Assembly (NCBI GenBank): GCA_947494925.1
Contig: CANLWS010000013.1
Span: forward strand, 62,001 to 126,000
DNA: 64,000 nucleotides
Reading direction: 5' to 3'
DNA from: an uncultured Alteromonadaceae bacterium
GTDB lineage: Bacteria > Pseudomonadota > Gammaproteobacteria > Enterobacterales > Alteromonadaceae
Shown here: positions 45,538-53,818 of the stretch, one piece after another
Numbering within the stretch: the stretch's first letter is position 1
How the letters are laid out: the number at the start of each line of letters is the position of its first letter
The notes under the pieces: generated by a model
The model's input: only the letters and a program-made list of their open reading frames with translations
Told to the model about the DNA's origin: nothing
The model's database searches: none
Position numbers and translations under genes: made by a program

Positions 45538-47118
45538 CTAGTGTGACTCTGGTGTTGCAGCTCCTACGGAGTGGTGCTCTATCCAGTGCATCTCATATAA
45601 GAAGTCAGTTGCTTCATATAGTCCAAAGTAAGTGGCTGCAAGACCAACTAAAGTAAGAACAATGGTATATGGGAACGCCATATACACCATAGTTCCATAG
45701 GAGAGTCTCAACAATGGTGCTATAGCAGAAGTTAATAAGAACAGAAACGCTGCCTGGCCATTTGGAGTCGCAACGCTTGGTAAGTTAGTTCCTGTGTTAA
45801 TCGCGACAGCTAACATATCAAATTGGTCGCGGGTAATAGTGCCAGCTTCAAGGGCTGCAGTAACTTCTGTGATGTATACTGATCCTACAAAAACATTGTC
45901 GCTCACCATGGATAAAACGCCATTTGCCAGATAAAACATAACCAATTGGGTTTTGCCTTCAAATGTGAGTACCCAGTCAATAACAGGTTTAAACAGCCCC
46001 TGGTCAATAATGACGGCAACGATACCAAAAAAGATACAAAGCAATGCTGTGAAAGGTAAGGCTTCTTCAAAGGCTTTACCTAGTGAGTGTTCTTCAATTA
46101 CGCCACTCATGGTCGTTGCTAAAACGATTACTGACAGTCCTATCAATCCCACTTCACCCAGATGTAACGCTAGCCCCACTATTAGCCAGACACCTATCAA
46201 TGCCTGCATCAATAGTCTTGCGCTATCGCGTTTTGTTCGCTCTTCATCCATATGAGTATCGTAGTCAGTGAGAATTTCACGTACCACAGGTGGTAATTGA
46301 GCACCGTAACTAAACCAGCTAAACCTTTCCAGAACATAGGCTGTCAATAGTCCTGCGAAAAACACCGGAATTGTGATAGGGGACATACGAATAAAGAACT
46401 CAGCAAAGTCCCAACTGGCTTTTTCTGCAATGATCAGGTTTTGAGGCTCACCAACCATTGTCATTACGCCACCAAGGGCAGTACCCACCGCCGCATGCAT
46501 CATTAAGTTACGTAAGAAAGCCCTGAAATTGTCTAGATCATTTCGACTAGGCTGACCCACATCATCATCAGCGGTGTGATCATGATCATGGCTGAAGTCT
46601 TTTCCAGATGCGACTTTATGATAAATACTGTAAAAGCCCATACCTACAGCAATGATGACGGCAATTACCGTTAGTGCATCCAAAAAAGCGGATAAAAATG
46701 CGGATGCAGCTATAAAGGCCAATGACAAAGCGCGCTTATTTCGCACATTTATCAGCAGCTTAGTAAACAGATACAGCAGCAATTCTTTCATAAAATAAAT
46801 ACCGGCCACCATAAAGACCAGCAGTAACACAACGCTAAGATTGGTTTTTATTTCATGGTACATATGCTCCGGCGAAGTCATTCCTATGAACAATGCTTCG
46901 ATTAACAACAAGCCCCCAGGTTGTAATGGATAACACTTAAGAGCCATGGCCAGAGTGAATATAAATTCTAATATCAAGACCCATCCCGCCAGATAGGGAC
47001 TGACAAAATGAAATATAATCGGGTTGATAATAAGAAAGCCAACTATGACTTGCTTGTACCAGTCAGGGGCATGGCCAAGAAAGTTCTTGTAAATGGCCAT
47101 TGGCATTGTGAGTTGCAT
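45538..47118 (-). CDS. nhaB: Sodium/proton antiporter NhaB
   Basis: A 526-residue antiporter, matching the usual NhaB length, with about twelve membrane helices. Conserved parts include [17 protein letters not shown] near the start, [33 protein letters not shown] and [14 protein letters not shown] histidine- and aspartate-rich cytoplasmic loop (DHDHTADDD) may bind cations or act as a sensor. NhaB is the low-affinity, electrogenic 3H+/2Na+ exchanger. It shares its upstream gap with fadR, as in enterics. Confidence 0.96.
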   Translation of the reverse strand: MQLTMPMAIYKNFLGHAPDWYKQVIVGFLIINPIIFHFVSPYLAGWVLILEFIFTLAMALKCYPLQPGGLLLIEALFIGMTSPEHMYHEIKTNLSVVLLLVFMVAGIYFMKELLLYLFTKLLINVRNKRALSLAFIAASAFLSAFLDALTVIAVIIAVGMGFYSIYHKVASGKDFSHDHDHTADDDVGQPSRNDLDNFRAFLRNLMMHAAVGTALGGVMTMVGEPQNLIIAEKASWDFAEFFIRMSPITIPVFFAGLLTAYVLERFSWFSYGAQLPPVVREILTDYDTHMDEERTKRDSARLLMQALIGVWLIVGLALHLGEVGLIGLSVIVLATTMSGVIEEHSLGKAFEEALPFTALLCIFFGIVAVIIDQGLFKPVIDWVLTFEGKTQLVMFYLANGVLSMVSDNVFVGSVYITEVTAALEAGTITRDQFDMLAVAINTGTNLPSVATPNGQAAFLFLLTSAIAPLLRLSYGTMVYMAFPYTIVLTLVGLAATYFGLYEATDFLYEMHWIEHHSVGAATPESH

Positions 47119-47314
47119 CGGTTTTTTCCTTAACTAGGTTAACCTTTATTTTTGTAGGCCTTTTGTAAGATTTCAGCAACATAAATGCAAGGTAAATCTG
47201 TCGCTTAGCTCTAGTTTGCTGAAAAAATACGCGTAATTTTCTTAACATCATAAAGGCTAAGCTAAATCACAGTATTTACAAGTTATTAAACTTTCGTTGT
47301 TACGATTAAAAATC

Positions 47315-47331
47315 ATCTGGTACAATCAGTT
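47315..47331. promoter_or_regulatory. FadR operator in the nhaB-fadR intergenic region
   Basis: ATCTGGTACAATCAGTT agrees at 14 of 17 positions with the E. coli fadB operator ATCTGGTACGACCAGAT, 36 bases before the fadR ATG. This points to fadR autoregulation by acyl-CoA-free FadR, and possibly to an effect on the divergent nhaB promoter. Confidence 0.7.
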
Positions 47332-47367
47332 ACTGATAACAAAAACTATAACTGAAGTGAGCAGTGC

Positions 47368-48078
47368 ATGATATATAAGGCCCAAAGTCCAGCTGGTTTC
47401 GCAGAGGAATACATAGTCGAATCTATCTGGAGTGGACGATTTCCTCCCGGTACCATACTGCCTGCAGAACGTGAGCTATCTGAGCTGATAGGTGTAACAA
47501 GAACAACACTAAGAGAAGTGTTGCAACGCTTAGCCAGAGACGGATGGCTGACGATCCAGCATGGAAAACCTACTAAGGTTAATAATTTTTGGGAGACCTC
47601 CGGGTTAAACATCCTTGAAACTCTGGCCCGATTGGATCAGGACGGTATCCTCGAATTGGTCGACAATCTGTTAGCGGCCAGAACCAATGTCAGTGCCGTT
47701 TTTATCCGTGGCGCTATTCGTAACAATCCTGATCAAGTGATTGAAATACTAAAGAACTTCGAAGACATTGAAGAAGATGGTATGGCATTCGCCAATTACG
47801 ATTATCATGTCACACATGAGTTGGCCAATGCTTCAGGAAATAAAGTCTTTGTCCTGATGATGAATGGCTTCCGCGGTTTGTATTCCAGAATAGGTGGATT
47901 CTTTTTCTCTCATCAAAAAGCCAGAGATATCGCTAGGAACTACTATAAGGCGTTGTTGGAATTGGCTAAGACTGGAGATTTTGAACGTGTTCCGCTGGTG
48001 ATCCGAGAATATGGTATTGAAAGTGGTAAAGTTTGGATAGAAATACGCGACGATATGCCTAAGGATTTAGTCGACTAG
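47368..48078 (+). CDS. fadR: Fatty acid metabolism regulator FadR
   Basis: A 236-residue GntR-family regulator that represses fatty acid degradation genes and activates unsaturated fatty acid synthesis, released from DNA by long-chain acyl-CoA. The winged helix ([30 protein letters not shown] split across residues 32-61) carries the FadR recognition helix, the wing has [20 protein letters not shown], and the all-helical acyl-CoA domain follows. fadR next to nhaB and dsbB is the conserved enteric/Vibrio order. Confidence 0.96.
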   Translation: MIYKAQSPAGFAEEYIVESIWSGRFPPGTILPAERELSELIGVTRTTLREVLQRLARDGWLTIQHGKPTKVNNFWETSGLNILETLARLDQDGILELVDNLLAARTNVSAVFIRGAIRNNPDQVIEILKNFEDIEEDGMAFANYDYHVTHELANASGNKVFVLMMNGFRGLYSRIGGFFFSHQKARDIARNYYKALLELAKTGDFERVPLVIREYGIESGKVWIEIRDDMPKDLVD

Positions 48079-48106
48079 CCCCTTGCACAACAATCATTAA
48101 AAAAAG

Positions 48107-48130
48107 ACCAAGCAAATGCTTGGTTTTTTT
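48107..48130 (+). terminator. Intrinsic terminator of fadR
   Basis: ACCAAGC / GCTTGGT with an AAAT loop and seven T, 29 bases after the fadR stop. Confidence 0.9.
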
Positions 48131-48254
48131 ATCTCAAGATATCAATCACTTAGTTTAAATTCCAAATATCTTAAAATAAAATTGATTAATTAGTATGCGA
48201 TTTCTAATTTGGATCGCTATTCTTCTCACCATCAACCACACAGAGGAATTAATC

Positions 48255-48608
48255 ATGACTAAATTAGAAGCAATTAAAGGTAAAGTTGGCGAAGCAGAAG
48301 AGTTCGCACGTAAGATCTGGTTAGCTGGTCTGGGTGCATACGGTAAGAGCTTCGATGAAGCACAAGGTCAATACGAAAAGCTTAGCGCAGAAGCGACTAA
48401 AGTATTCGAAGAGCTAGTGCAAAAAGGTGAAAGCCTTGAAGGTGAAGCTAAAGACAAAATCAAAGCAACAACTAACGTTGAAGAGCGTGTTGCAGAAGTA
48501 CGTAAAAAGCTTGGCCTTGATAAGCCAAGTGCCGATGAAAAAGTAGAAGAATTATCTGCAAAAATCGACGCACTTACTGATGCTGTTGCAAAACTAGCCG
48601 CTAAGTAA
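48255..48608 (+). CDS. Phasin family protein
   Basis: A 117-residue, all-helical amphipathic protein. ATG 48255 follows AGAGGAA; the frame is open 20 codons earlier but those residues are hydrophobic and not family-like. FARKIWLAGLGAYGKSFDEA at residues 18-37 is the phasin (PhaF/PhaI-type) signature, and a C-terminal coiled-coil with ELSAKIDALTDAVAKLAA follows. Phasins coat polyhydroxyalkanoate granules. Codon use is strongly biased, suggesting high expression. No PHA synthase gene is in this window. Confidence 0.9.
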   Translation: MTKLEAIKGKVGEAEEFARKIWLAGLGAYGKSFDEAQGQYEKLSAEATKVFEELVQKGESLEGEAKDKIKATTNVEERVAEVRKKLGLDKPSADEKVEELSAKIDALTDAVAKLAAK

Positions 48609-48616
48609 ATCTATAT

Positions 48617-48640
48617 ACGCCCGATTCTTCGGGCGTTTTT
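48617..48640 (+). terminator. Intrinsic terminator after the first phasin gene
   Basis: ACGCCCGA / TCGGGCGT with a short loop and five T, nine bases after the stop. Confidence 0.9.
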
Positions 48641-48698
48641 AATTTCTATTATTCTAAATTCAGATACTCGCAGAGTGCGGTAATCGAGGGAGTTTATT

Positions 48699-49286
48699 AT
48701 GAAAGCAGTAAAAAAACTTGAAAATTTAGGCCGTCAAACCTGGCTTGCCAGTATTGGTGCCTATAATACAAGCTGGGACGCCGCAACTGATAAACTTGAC
48801 AAGTTCTATGTCGATGGCAATGCATTTGTTCAAGATTTGATGGAAAAAGGCGAGTCTTTGGAATCAAATCTACAAGAAAAATTTAAGGCCAGAACAATGA
48901 TTGATGAAAAAATCGCAGCACTACGTGCCAAATTAGGTATGAAAAGCGAAAGCCGTGATCTGCAGCTGGAAAAACTATCTGCTAAAGTAGATGACTTAAT
49001 TGAAGTTGTTGCTAAGTTAGCTGAGCAAAAAGCTGCCGCAAAAACTGCGGAAAAAACAGCAAGCGAAGCCAAGCCAGCAGCTAAAACAGCTCGTAAGCCT
49101 GCTGCTAAAGCGACCGCAAAAACAGCTGCTAAGCCAGCTGCAAAAACAGCTGCCAAACCCGCAGCAAAAACGGCTGCAAAAAAGCCTGCAGCAAAAAAGC
49201 CAGCAACGGCAACTAAAGCGCCAGCGAAGCCTCGTGCAACTCGTGCGAAGACTGCTACCAAGCCAGCGCCTAAAGCAAACGGCTAA
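48699..49286 (+). CDS. PhaF-like phasin with histone H1-like Ala/Lys tail
   Basis: A 195-residue paralogue of the preceding phasin: residues 1-110 are phasin-like (QTWLASIGAYNTSWDAATDKL, coiled coil KLSAKVDDLIEVVAKLAEQ), while residues 111-195 are low-complexity repeats of AKTAAKPA units rich in lysine and alanine, as in PhaF of Pseudomonas. That tail binds DNA non-specifically and ties PHA granules to the nucleoid. SD is a GAGGGAG ahead of the ATG. A separate terminator before and after it shows it can be expressed alone. Confidence 0.92.
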   Translation: MKAVKKLENLGRQTWLASIGAYNTSWDAATDKLDKFYVDGNAFVQDLMEKGESLESNLQEKFKARTMIDEKIAALRAKLGMKSESRDLQLEKLSAKVDDLIEVVAKLAEQKAAAKTAEKTASEAKPAAKTARKPAAKATAKTAAKPAAKTAAKPAAKTAAKKPAAKKPATATKAPAKPRATRAKTATKPAPKANG

Positions 49287-49378
49287 TTTAGAAAATCCCT
49301 AGAGCTAAGTCGTAATGGGGACCAGGTATAAGAAGTACTGGAAGGATTCCGGATTATTCCTGTTTTCAGGAAAGCTAC

Positions 49379-49403
49379 AAAAGCGCCGAAAGGCGCTTTT
49401 TTT
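49379..49403. terminator. Bidirectional intrinsic terminator
   Basis: AAAAGCGCC / GGCGCTTTT with a GAAA tetraloop and T-runs on both strands, between the convergent PhaF-like and TetR genes; it abuts the TetR stop codon. Confidence 0.88.
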
Positions 49404-50013
49404 ATGCCGCTGATTTTGTTTGCAACATCGATTTTAGAGTGTTCAGTACGTCTTCTATGAACCCTTCGGGCAGGTTTGTTCTCGCTAGAGATAAAAGCCC
49501 GTTAATCGAACTGATGATTGTGCGCGCGGCTGCCTTGCCGTCAATGGTATTTTCGATGCTTCCTTCCTTTTGACCTTGCGCGATAGCCTCAGTCAAAGCC
49601 TGCGTTATTTGTTTTTGATACAACATGATAATGGCAGTGACGTCTTTGTCATTCAATATTGATTGACTGTAGGTATTTTGCATCATACAGCCTTGTTTAT
49701 CTTTGGACGTAAGCAGGTCGCCCCAGCGCCGAAATACTGCATTGATTTTATCAATTGCCAAACTATCGCTTAAAAGAGTTTGTGTGATTGCAGTATTTGT
49801 TCGCTTCCCATAGAGCTCCAATGCACGCAAAAATAATGTTTTTTTATCACCAAAGGTTCGGTACAAGCTTTGTCTGGGGATCTCCATAGCACCCACAAGC
49901 TGATCCATTGACGTGGCGTCATAGCCAAACCGCCAGAATAGGTTCATCGCGCGTTCGAGCGCTTCGTTGTCATTAAAAGATTTAGGTCTTCCTCTGGTCA
50001 TAGTGGTCATCAT
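49402..50013 (-). CDS. TetR/AcrR family transcriptional regulator
   Basis: A 203-residue repressor with an N-terminal helix-turn-helix (ALERAMNLFWRFGYDATSMDQLVGAM...IPRQSLYRTFGDKKTLF, residues 17-61) and a TetR C-terminal helical domain. Start codons cluster as MMTTM; the upstream ATG is used here, though the third methionine is possible. It is divergent from the haloalkane dehalogenase-like gene across 122 bases containing inverted repeats, so it very likely controls that gene and itself. Confidence 0.92.
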   Translation of the reverse strand: MMTTMTRGRPKSFNDNEALERAMNLFWRFGYDATSMDQLVGAMEIPRQSLYRTFGDKKTLFLRALELYGKRTNTAITQTLLSDSLAIDKINAVFRRWGDLLTSKDKQGCMMQNTYSQSILNDKDVTAIIMLYQKQITQALTEAIAQGQKEGSIENTIDGKAAARTIISSINGLLSLARTNLPEGFIEDVLNTLKSMLQTKSAA

Positions 50014-50037
50014 ATTAGATATCGCGATTTATTTATA

Positions 50038-50103
50038 GACTGTTCAGTCAAATAAAAAATTGACGATATAGAAAAACTACTCTAATTTGTGAACGTTCAG
50101 TCT
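50038..50103. promoter_or_regulatory. Probable operator/promoter region between tetR and the hydrolase
   Basis: GACTGTTCAGTC at 50038-50049 has perfect five-base arms; a second palindrome GAACGTTC stands at 50091-50098, and the heptamer TTCAGTC occurs at both (50043 and 50096). A TTGACG box at 50060 and TCTAAT at 50081 lie between them, suggesting that TetR covers the promoter. The -35/-10 spacing of 15 is short, so the boxes are tentative. Confidence 0.5.
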
Positions 50104-50135
50104 AAAAATGACAGTATCTACAGCAAAGAGGCCAC

Positions 50136-51185
50136 ATGTTAAAAATAATAGGAATTATCACTTTAGTTATTATTGTTCTCGCAACCGCGATTGTATTGTC
50201 TTCACAAGCGAGCGAAGAATGGACAGTGGGTGAGGTGATACGCACGCCAGAACAACGCTTTGAAAACTTGCCAGACTATCCATTCGCAGCAAATTATGTT
50301 GATAGTTTGGGTTACCGGATTCATTATGTTGACGAGGGACCCCGTGATGGTCAGGTCGTTTTGCTATTGCACGGACAACCTTCATGGAGTTACTTGTATC
50401 GTCACATGATCCCCTTGTTAACTGACGCGGGATTTAGAGTAATCGCCCCTGACAACGTTGGTTTTGGTAAATCTGATAAGCCTGTGAATCCCGATGATCA
50501 CACTTATCAAATGCATATTGATGTTATGAGCAATTTTGTTGCACAACTCAATTTGGAGAATGTTACGTTCTTTGGTCAAGACTGGGGAGGCTTGATTGGA
50601 TTGCGAGTTGTTGCTGAGTTACCTGAACGATTTTCTCGGATAATGTTATCAAATACAGCTCTACCAGCTGCGCCGGGAATTAAAGGCTGGCTGGGTTTTC
50701 CACTGTTCAAATTGTCTGTATGGAGAGAAGGCAATGTACAAAAATTGGATGCAGACAGTAAGGAATTCAGTTTTACCCAGTGGGTGGCTTACGCACGACA
50801 TACAAATGACTTCGATTTTAAGGGACTTTTTCAACGAGCCACTACCAGAAAACTGAGTGATGATGATCTGACAGGATACCAAGCTCCTTTTCCCAGCAAT
50901 GAATACATCGCTGGTGTGAGAATGTTTCCCACTCTTGTCGCCAGTCAACTACGACAAAATCAAAAAGTAATGGATGAGTTTTACGCAAATTGGGACAAAC
51001 CCTTACTAACAGCGTATGGCAGTGATGATAATTTGATGAAAGGGCGAGATAAGGTATGGCAGACCAGCGTACCTGGTGCAAAAAATCAATCACATACTCT
51101 GGTTAAAGGAGGGCACCACTTTATTCAAGATGATAAGCCTGAAGAAATCACCCAGCTTTTAATAGATTTCGTGAATAATAATTAG
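50136..51185 (+). CDS. Membrane-anchored haloalkane dehalogenase-like alpha/beta hydrolase
   Basis: A 349-residue protein with an N-terminal membrane anchor or uncleaved signal (residues 2-22) followed by a haloalkane dehalogenase-like domain. LLLHGQPSWSYLYR gives the oxyanion turn, with Gln81 where classic enzymes have Asn; the nucleophile is Asp149 in FGQDWGGL, with Trp150 as halide ligand; the catalytic histidine is in KGGHHFIQDDKPEE. An aspartate nucleophile fits dehalogenases or epoxide hydrolases more than esterases. Most known dehalogenases are cytoplasmic or secreted without anchor. Induction by release of the divergent TetR repressor is likely. Confidence 0.88.
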   Translation: MLKIIGIITLVIIVLATAIVLSSQASEEWTVGEVIRTPEQRFENLPDYPFAANYVDSLGYRIHYVDEGPRDGQVVLLLHGQPSWSYLYRHMIPLLTDAGFRVIAPDNVGFGKSDKPVNPDDHTYQMHIDVMSNFVAQLNLENVTFFGQDWGGLIGLRVVAELPERFSRIMLSNTALPAAPGIKGWLGFPLFKLSVWREGNVQKLDADSKEFSFTQWVAYARHTNDFDFKGLFQRATTRKLSDDDLTGYQAPFPSNEYIAGVRMFPTLVASQLRQNQKVMDEFYANWDKPLLTAYGSDDNLMKGRDKVWQTSVPGAKNQSHTLVKGGHHFIQDDKPEEITQLLIDFVNNN

Positions 51186-51188
51186 AGT

Positions 51189-51226
51189 TGCCTGTTGGCT
51201 GACCCCGATTTTGGGTTAGGCAGGCA
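51189..51226. terminator. Hairpin between convergent hydrolase and MFS genes
   Basis: TGCCTG / CAGGCA enclose an inner CTGACCC / GGGTTAG stem with a seven-base loop. No U-run; possible transcription end structure. Confidence 0.45.
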
Positions 51227-51279
51227 CAAAGCAGCTTAATGCGTACAAGCAAAATATGAAGATTGGATAACATGGAGCG

Positions 51280-52410
51280 TTATTTATTGTCTTTAAACTT
51301 AAGGGTAAAGAAAAACAACACAAAATAACAACTAAATGCGAACCAGTAAGGCAGGGCACCATCGATGGAATACAAATAGGTGCCTAACAGCGGACCAATG
51401 GTGAAACCAAGGGGGGGACATGCACCTGCTAAACCAGCAACTGCGCCTTGTTCATCTGAAGAGACTGCAACAGAGGCACCAGCCATGAACCCCGGGCCAG
51501 CAAGTCCGACACCTAGCCCCAGAATACACATGGATATTATGTACATTTGCTGAGACTGTCCCAGTGCCATAATAACAAAGGCAATCATCATCATTGGCAT
51601 GGAAATTCTGAGCAGTACAAAGGGTCTGACAGTGAGGCGCGGCACTAGAATAAGTTGTGCAAATAATGCCGCCGCCGCAGAAAACATCATACTGATACCA
51701 ACAATTTTGGCGGTTTGCACACCATCAAGTCCGAGTTCATCCTGAAACCGAAAGGCAATGGTTTGGTGTACTATGGCGAAACCCATAAACAGAAAGACGC
51801 CGGCAACAACTAATGGAAATATTCTTGGGTCTGTAAATTTAAGTCTTTCCTGCTTTTTAATGACTTTCGATTTAGGTAGCTCAGGCAACACAAGGAGGGT
51901 TAAAACTGCCGCAACCAAGGTTAATAAAATCGAGAAATAAAGCGGTGTGAGCAAGCTTATACTTGCCAATAGGCCACCAATTGCAGGCCCCATGATAGAA
52001 CCAATATTGCCCGCAGCCCCAAGTGCCCCCATACCCTTTATACGATCTTTGACTGTCGTTATATCCGCCATATAAGCGCTTGCTGATGGTGAAACGGCCC
52101 CCATTACAGTCGCATTTGCCACACGCGTAATAATCAGCAAAATCAGTGTGGTGATGGGCACAATCAACCCTAACAAGGCTGCCTGAAATACGCCTGCGAA
52201 TAACAGGGTACCGAATGAATACCCGAACAAGCCCACCAACAATATCCGCCTTCTGCCCCATGTATCGCTTGCACGCCCCCAAAATGGGCTAATCAGGAAT
52301 AGGGTTAAGGATGAAGAAGAAATTATCGCGCCAATTTGTACTTCAACCAGACCTACTTCCCGCCCTAGGGGAGCTAATATGGCAAACAACACAGTTTGTG
52401 CAAAACCCAT
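51280..52410 (-). CDS. MFS transporter
   Basis: A 376-residue major facilitator with about twelve membrane helices and the motif WGRASDTWGRRRIL between helices 2 and 3 (the conserved GxxxDRxGRR loop). Family membership resembles drug/solute efflux transporters. The first ATG (52410) falls inside helix 1: the frame continues upstream as KRTLLLASAA, the expected start of helix 1, back to the end of the OYE gene without an ATG, GTG or TTG. Either a rare start codon is used or the start is damaged. It follows the OYE gene by 74 bases and is likely co-transcribed. Confidence 0.85.
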   Translation of the reverse strand: MGFAQTVLFAILAPLGREVGLVEVQIGAIISSSSLTLFLISPFWGRASDTWGRRRILLVGLFGYSFGTLLFAGVFQAALLGLIVPITTLILLIITRVANATVMGAVSPSASAYMADITTVKDRIKGMGALGAAGNIGSIMGPAIGGLLASISLLTPLYFSILLTLVAAVLTLLVLPELPKSKVIKKQERLKFTDPRIFPLVVAGVFLFMGFAIVHQTIAFRFQDELGLDGVQTAKIVGISMMFSAAAALFAQLILVPRLTVRPFVLLRISMPMMMIAFVIMALGQSQQMYIISMCILGLGVGLAGPGFMAGASVAVSSDEQGAVAGLAGACPPLGFTIGPLLGTYLYSIDGALPYWFAFSCYFVLFFFTLKFKDNK

Positions 52411-52484
52411 AGCCGCAGAGGCTAATAAAAGCGTGCGTTTGGCCAGGGCATTAGGATCAGATGAATTTTTAATAACATTCAGGC

Positions 52485-53588
52485 TCAGGACAAGGTCGTA
52501 AGCGCTTCTCCTGAAAACTGCTCAAGCGCATCAAATTTGCCATCACGGATTTTGTTTGCCCAATCAGGATCCTGCAACAAGGCCCGGCCAACAGCGACTA
52601 AATCAAATTCACCCTTGTCCATTCTTTCAATCAGGTCATCGATTGAACGTGTCGTCGAGCCTTTACCCGCAAATGCACTGAAAAAGTCCTCATTGAGTCC
52701 GACTGAACCTACTGTGATTGTGGGTTTACCTGTGATTTTTTTCGTCCAACCAGCAAGATTTAGTTCTTCACCTTCAAATTCGTTTTCCCAATAACGTCGG
52801 GTTGAGCAATGAAAAACATCTACACCTGCTTCACTGAGTGGCGTTAAAAACTCTTCTAATAAATGAGGTGTCTCTGCTAATCGTGCTGTGTAGTCTTGCT
52901 GCTTCCATTGTGAAAAGCGAAACAGGATAGGAAAATCAGGTCCGGTTGCTGCTCGTATCCTCTTGATAATTTCAACAGCAAAACGTCCGCGCTTTTGCAT
53001 ATTGCCACCCCATTCATCAGTCCGTTGATTGGTGCCGCTCCAGAAAAACTGATCCACCAGGTAGCCGTGCGCACCATGGACTTCAATGCCATCGAAGCCA
53101 ATACGTTTTGCATCTGCGGCGGCGCTGGCAAACCCATCTATTGCCGCTTCAATTTGAGCTGCGGTCATAGGCTCAGAAACTTTTTTCCCAGGTGCGAGTA
53201 AGCCAGAAGGTCCGACACTTGGTTGATCAGAATTTGATACTTTTTTGGGGTTACGTGCCATACCTACATGCCACAACTGCGGCATGATTTTTCCTCCAGC
53301 CTGGTGAACAGCTTCGACGGTTTTCTGCCAGCCTGCTAGAGCTTGTTCTCCGTGAATTCGAGGTATCCGTTCTCCCATAGTGGCCACTGGATCGTTAATT
53401 GTTGTGCCTTCTGTAATGATTAGTCCCGTGCCGCCTTCTGCGCGTCTGCGGTAGTAGTCAGCGACGTCTTCGGTTGGGATGCCATGTGGAGAAAACTCAC
53501 GAGTCATTGGCGCCATGACTACTCTGTTGGCAACGGACAAACTTTTTAAGTTGAATGGCTTGAATAGCCCAGCTACATTTTTATTCAC
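52485..53588 (-). CDS. Old yellow enzyme family NADH:flavin oxidoreductase
   Basis: A 367-residue FMN-dependent TIM-barrel enzyme. VHGAHGYLVDQFFW with the substrate-binding histidines or His/Asn pair region, NQRTDEWGG, and VAVGRALLQDPDWANKI near the C-terminus are OYE signatures. OYEs reduce activated C=C bonds, nitro groups or dienoyl-CoA. It carries no C-terminal iron-sulfur/FAD half, so it is a single-domain ene-reductase. Divergent from an AraC-type regulator gene (230-base gap) and upstream of an MFS transporter, fitting a regulated detoxification or catabolic module. Confidence 0.9.
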   Translation of the reverse strand: MNKNVAGLFKPFNLKSLSVANRVVMAPMTREFSPHGIPTEDVADYYRRRAEGGTGLIITEGTTINDPVATMGERIPRIHGEQALAGWQKTVEAVHQAGGKIMPQLWHVGMARNPKKVSNSDQPSVGPSGLLAPGKKVSEPMTAAQIEAAIDGFASAAADAKRIGFDGIEVHGAHGYLVDQFFWSGTNQRTDEWGGNMQKRGRFAVEIIKRIRAATGPDFPILFRFSQWKQQDYTARLAETPHLLEEFLTPLSEAGVDVFHCSTRRYWENEFEGEELNLAGWTKKITGKPTITVGSVGLNEDFFSAFAGKGSTTRSIDDLIERMDKGEFDLVAVGRALLQDPDWANKIRDGKFDALEQFSGEALTTLS

Positions 53589-53818
53589 GTTACTACCTTT
53601 ACGTATTTTTTAATATTTTGTTGTTGCTCCCACAGAGCAATTTTTTTGATGAGATACTTACTGTCAGCTGAGTGCGCCAAGATCGTTCTGAATAGATTTA
53701 TTGTTCGTTACGACACTAGAACTTCCCTTTGGCAATCGCACTCTTATCATCATCATCTTAACAAAATAAGTTAAAGGCCGTATGATTCTGTGCAGGGATT
53801 GGTCACTTATTTATTTTG

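Noticed and set aside
49050-49240. Short direct repeats that could look like a CRISPR array or DNA repeat
   Set aside because: They are codons for a repeated AKTAAKPA protein motif in frame, with no spacers of constant length.
48830-49261. 143-codon antisense frame over the PhaF-like gene
   Set aside because: It is the complement of the AKTAAKPA repeats, giving Ala/Phe/Gly-rich sequence; the sense frame has a family match and ribosome site.
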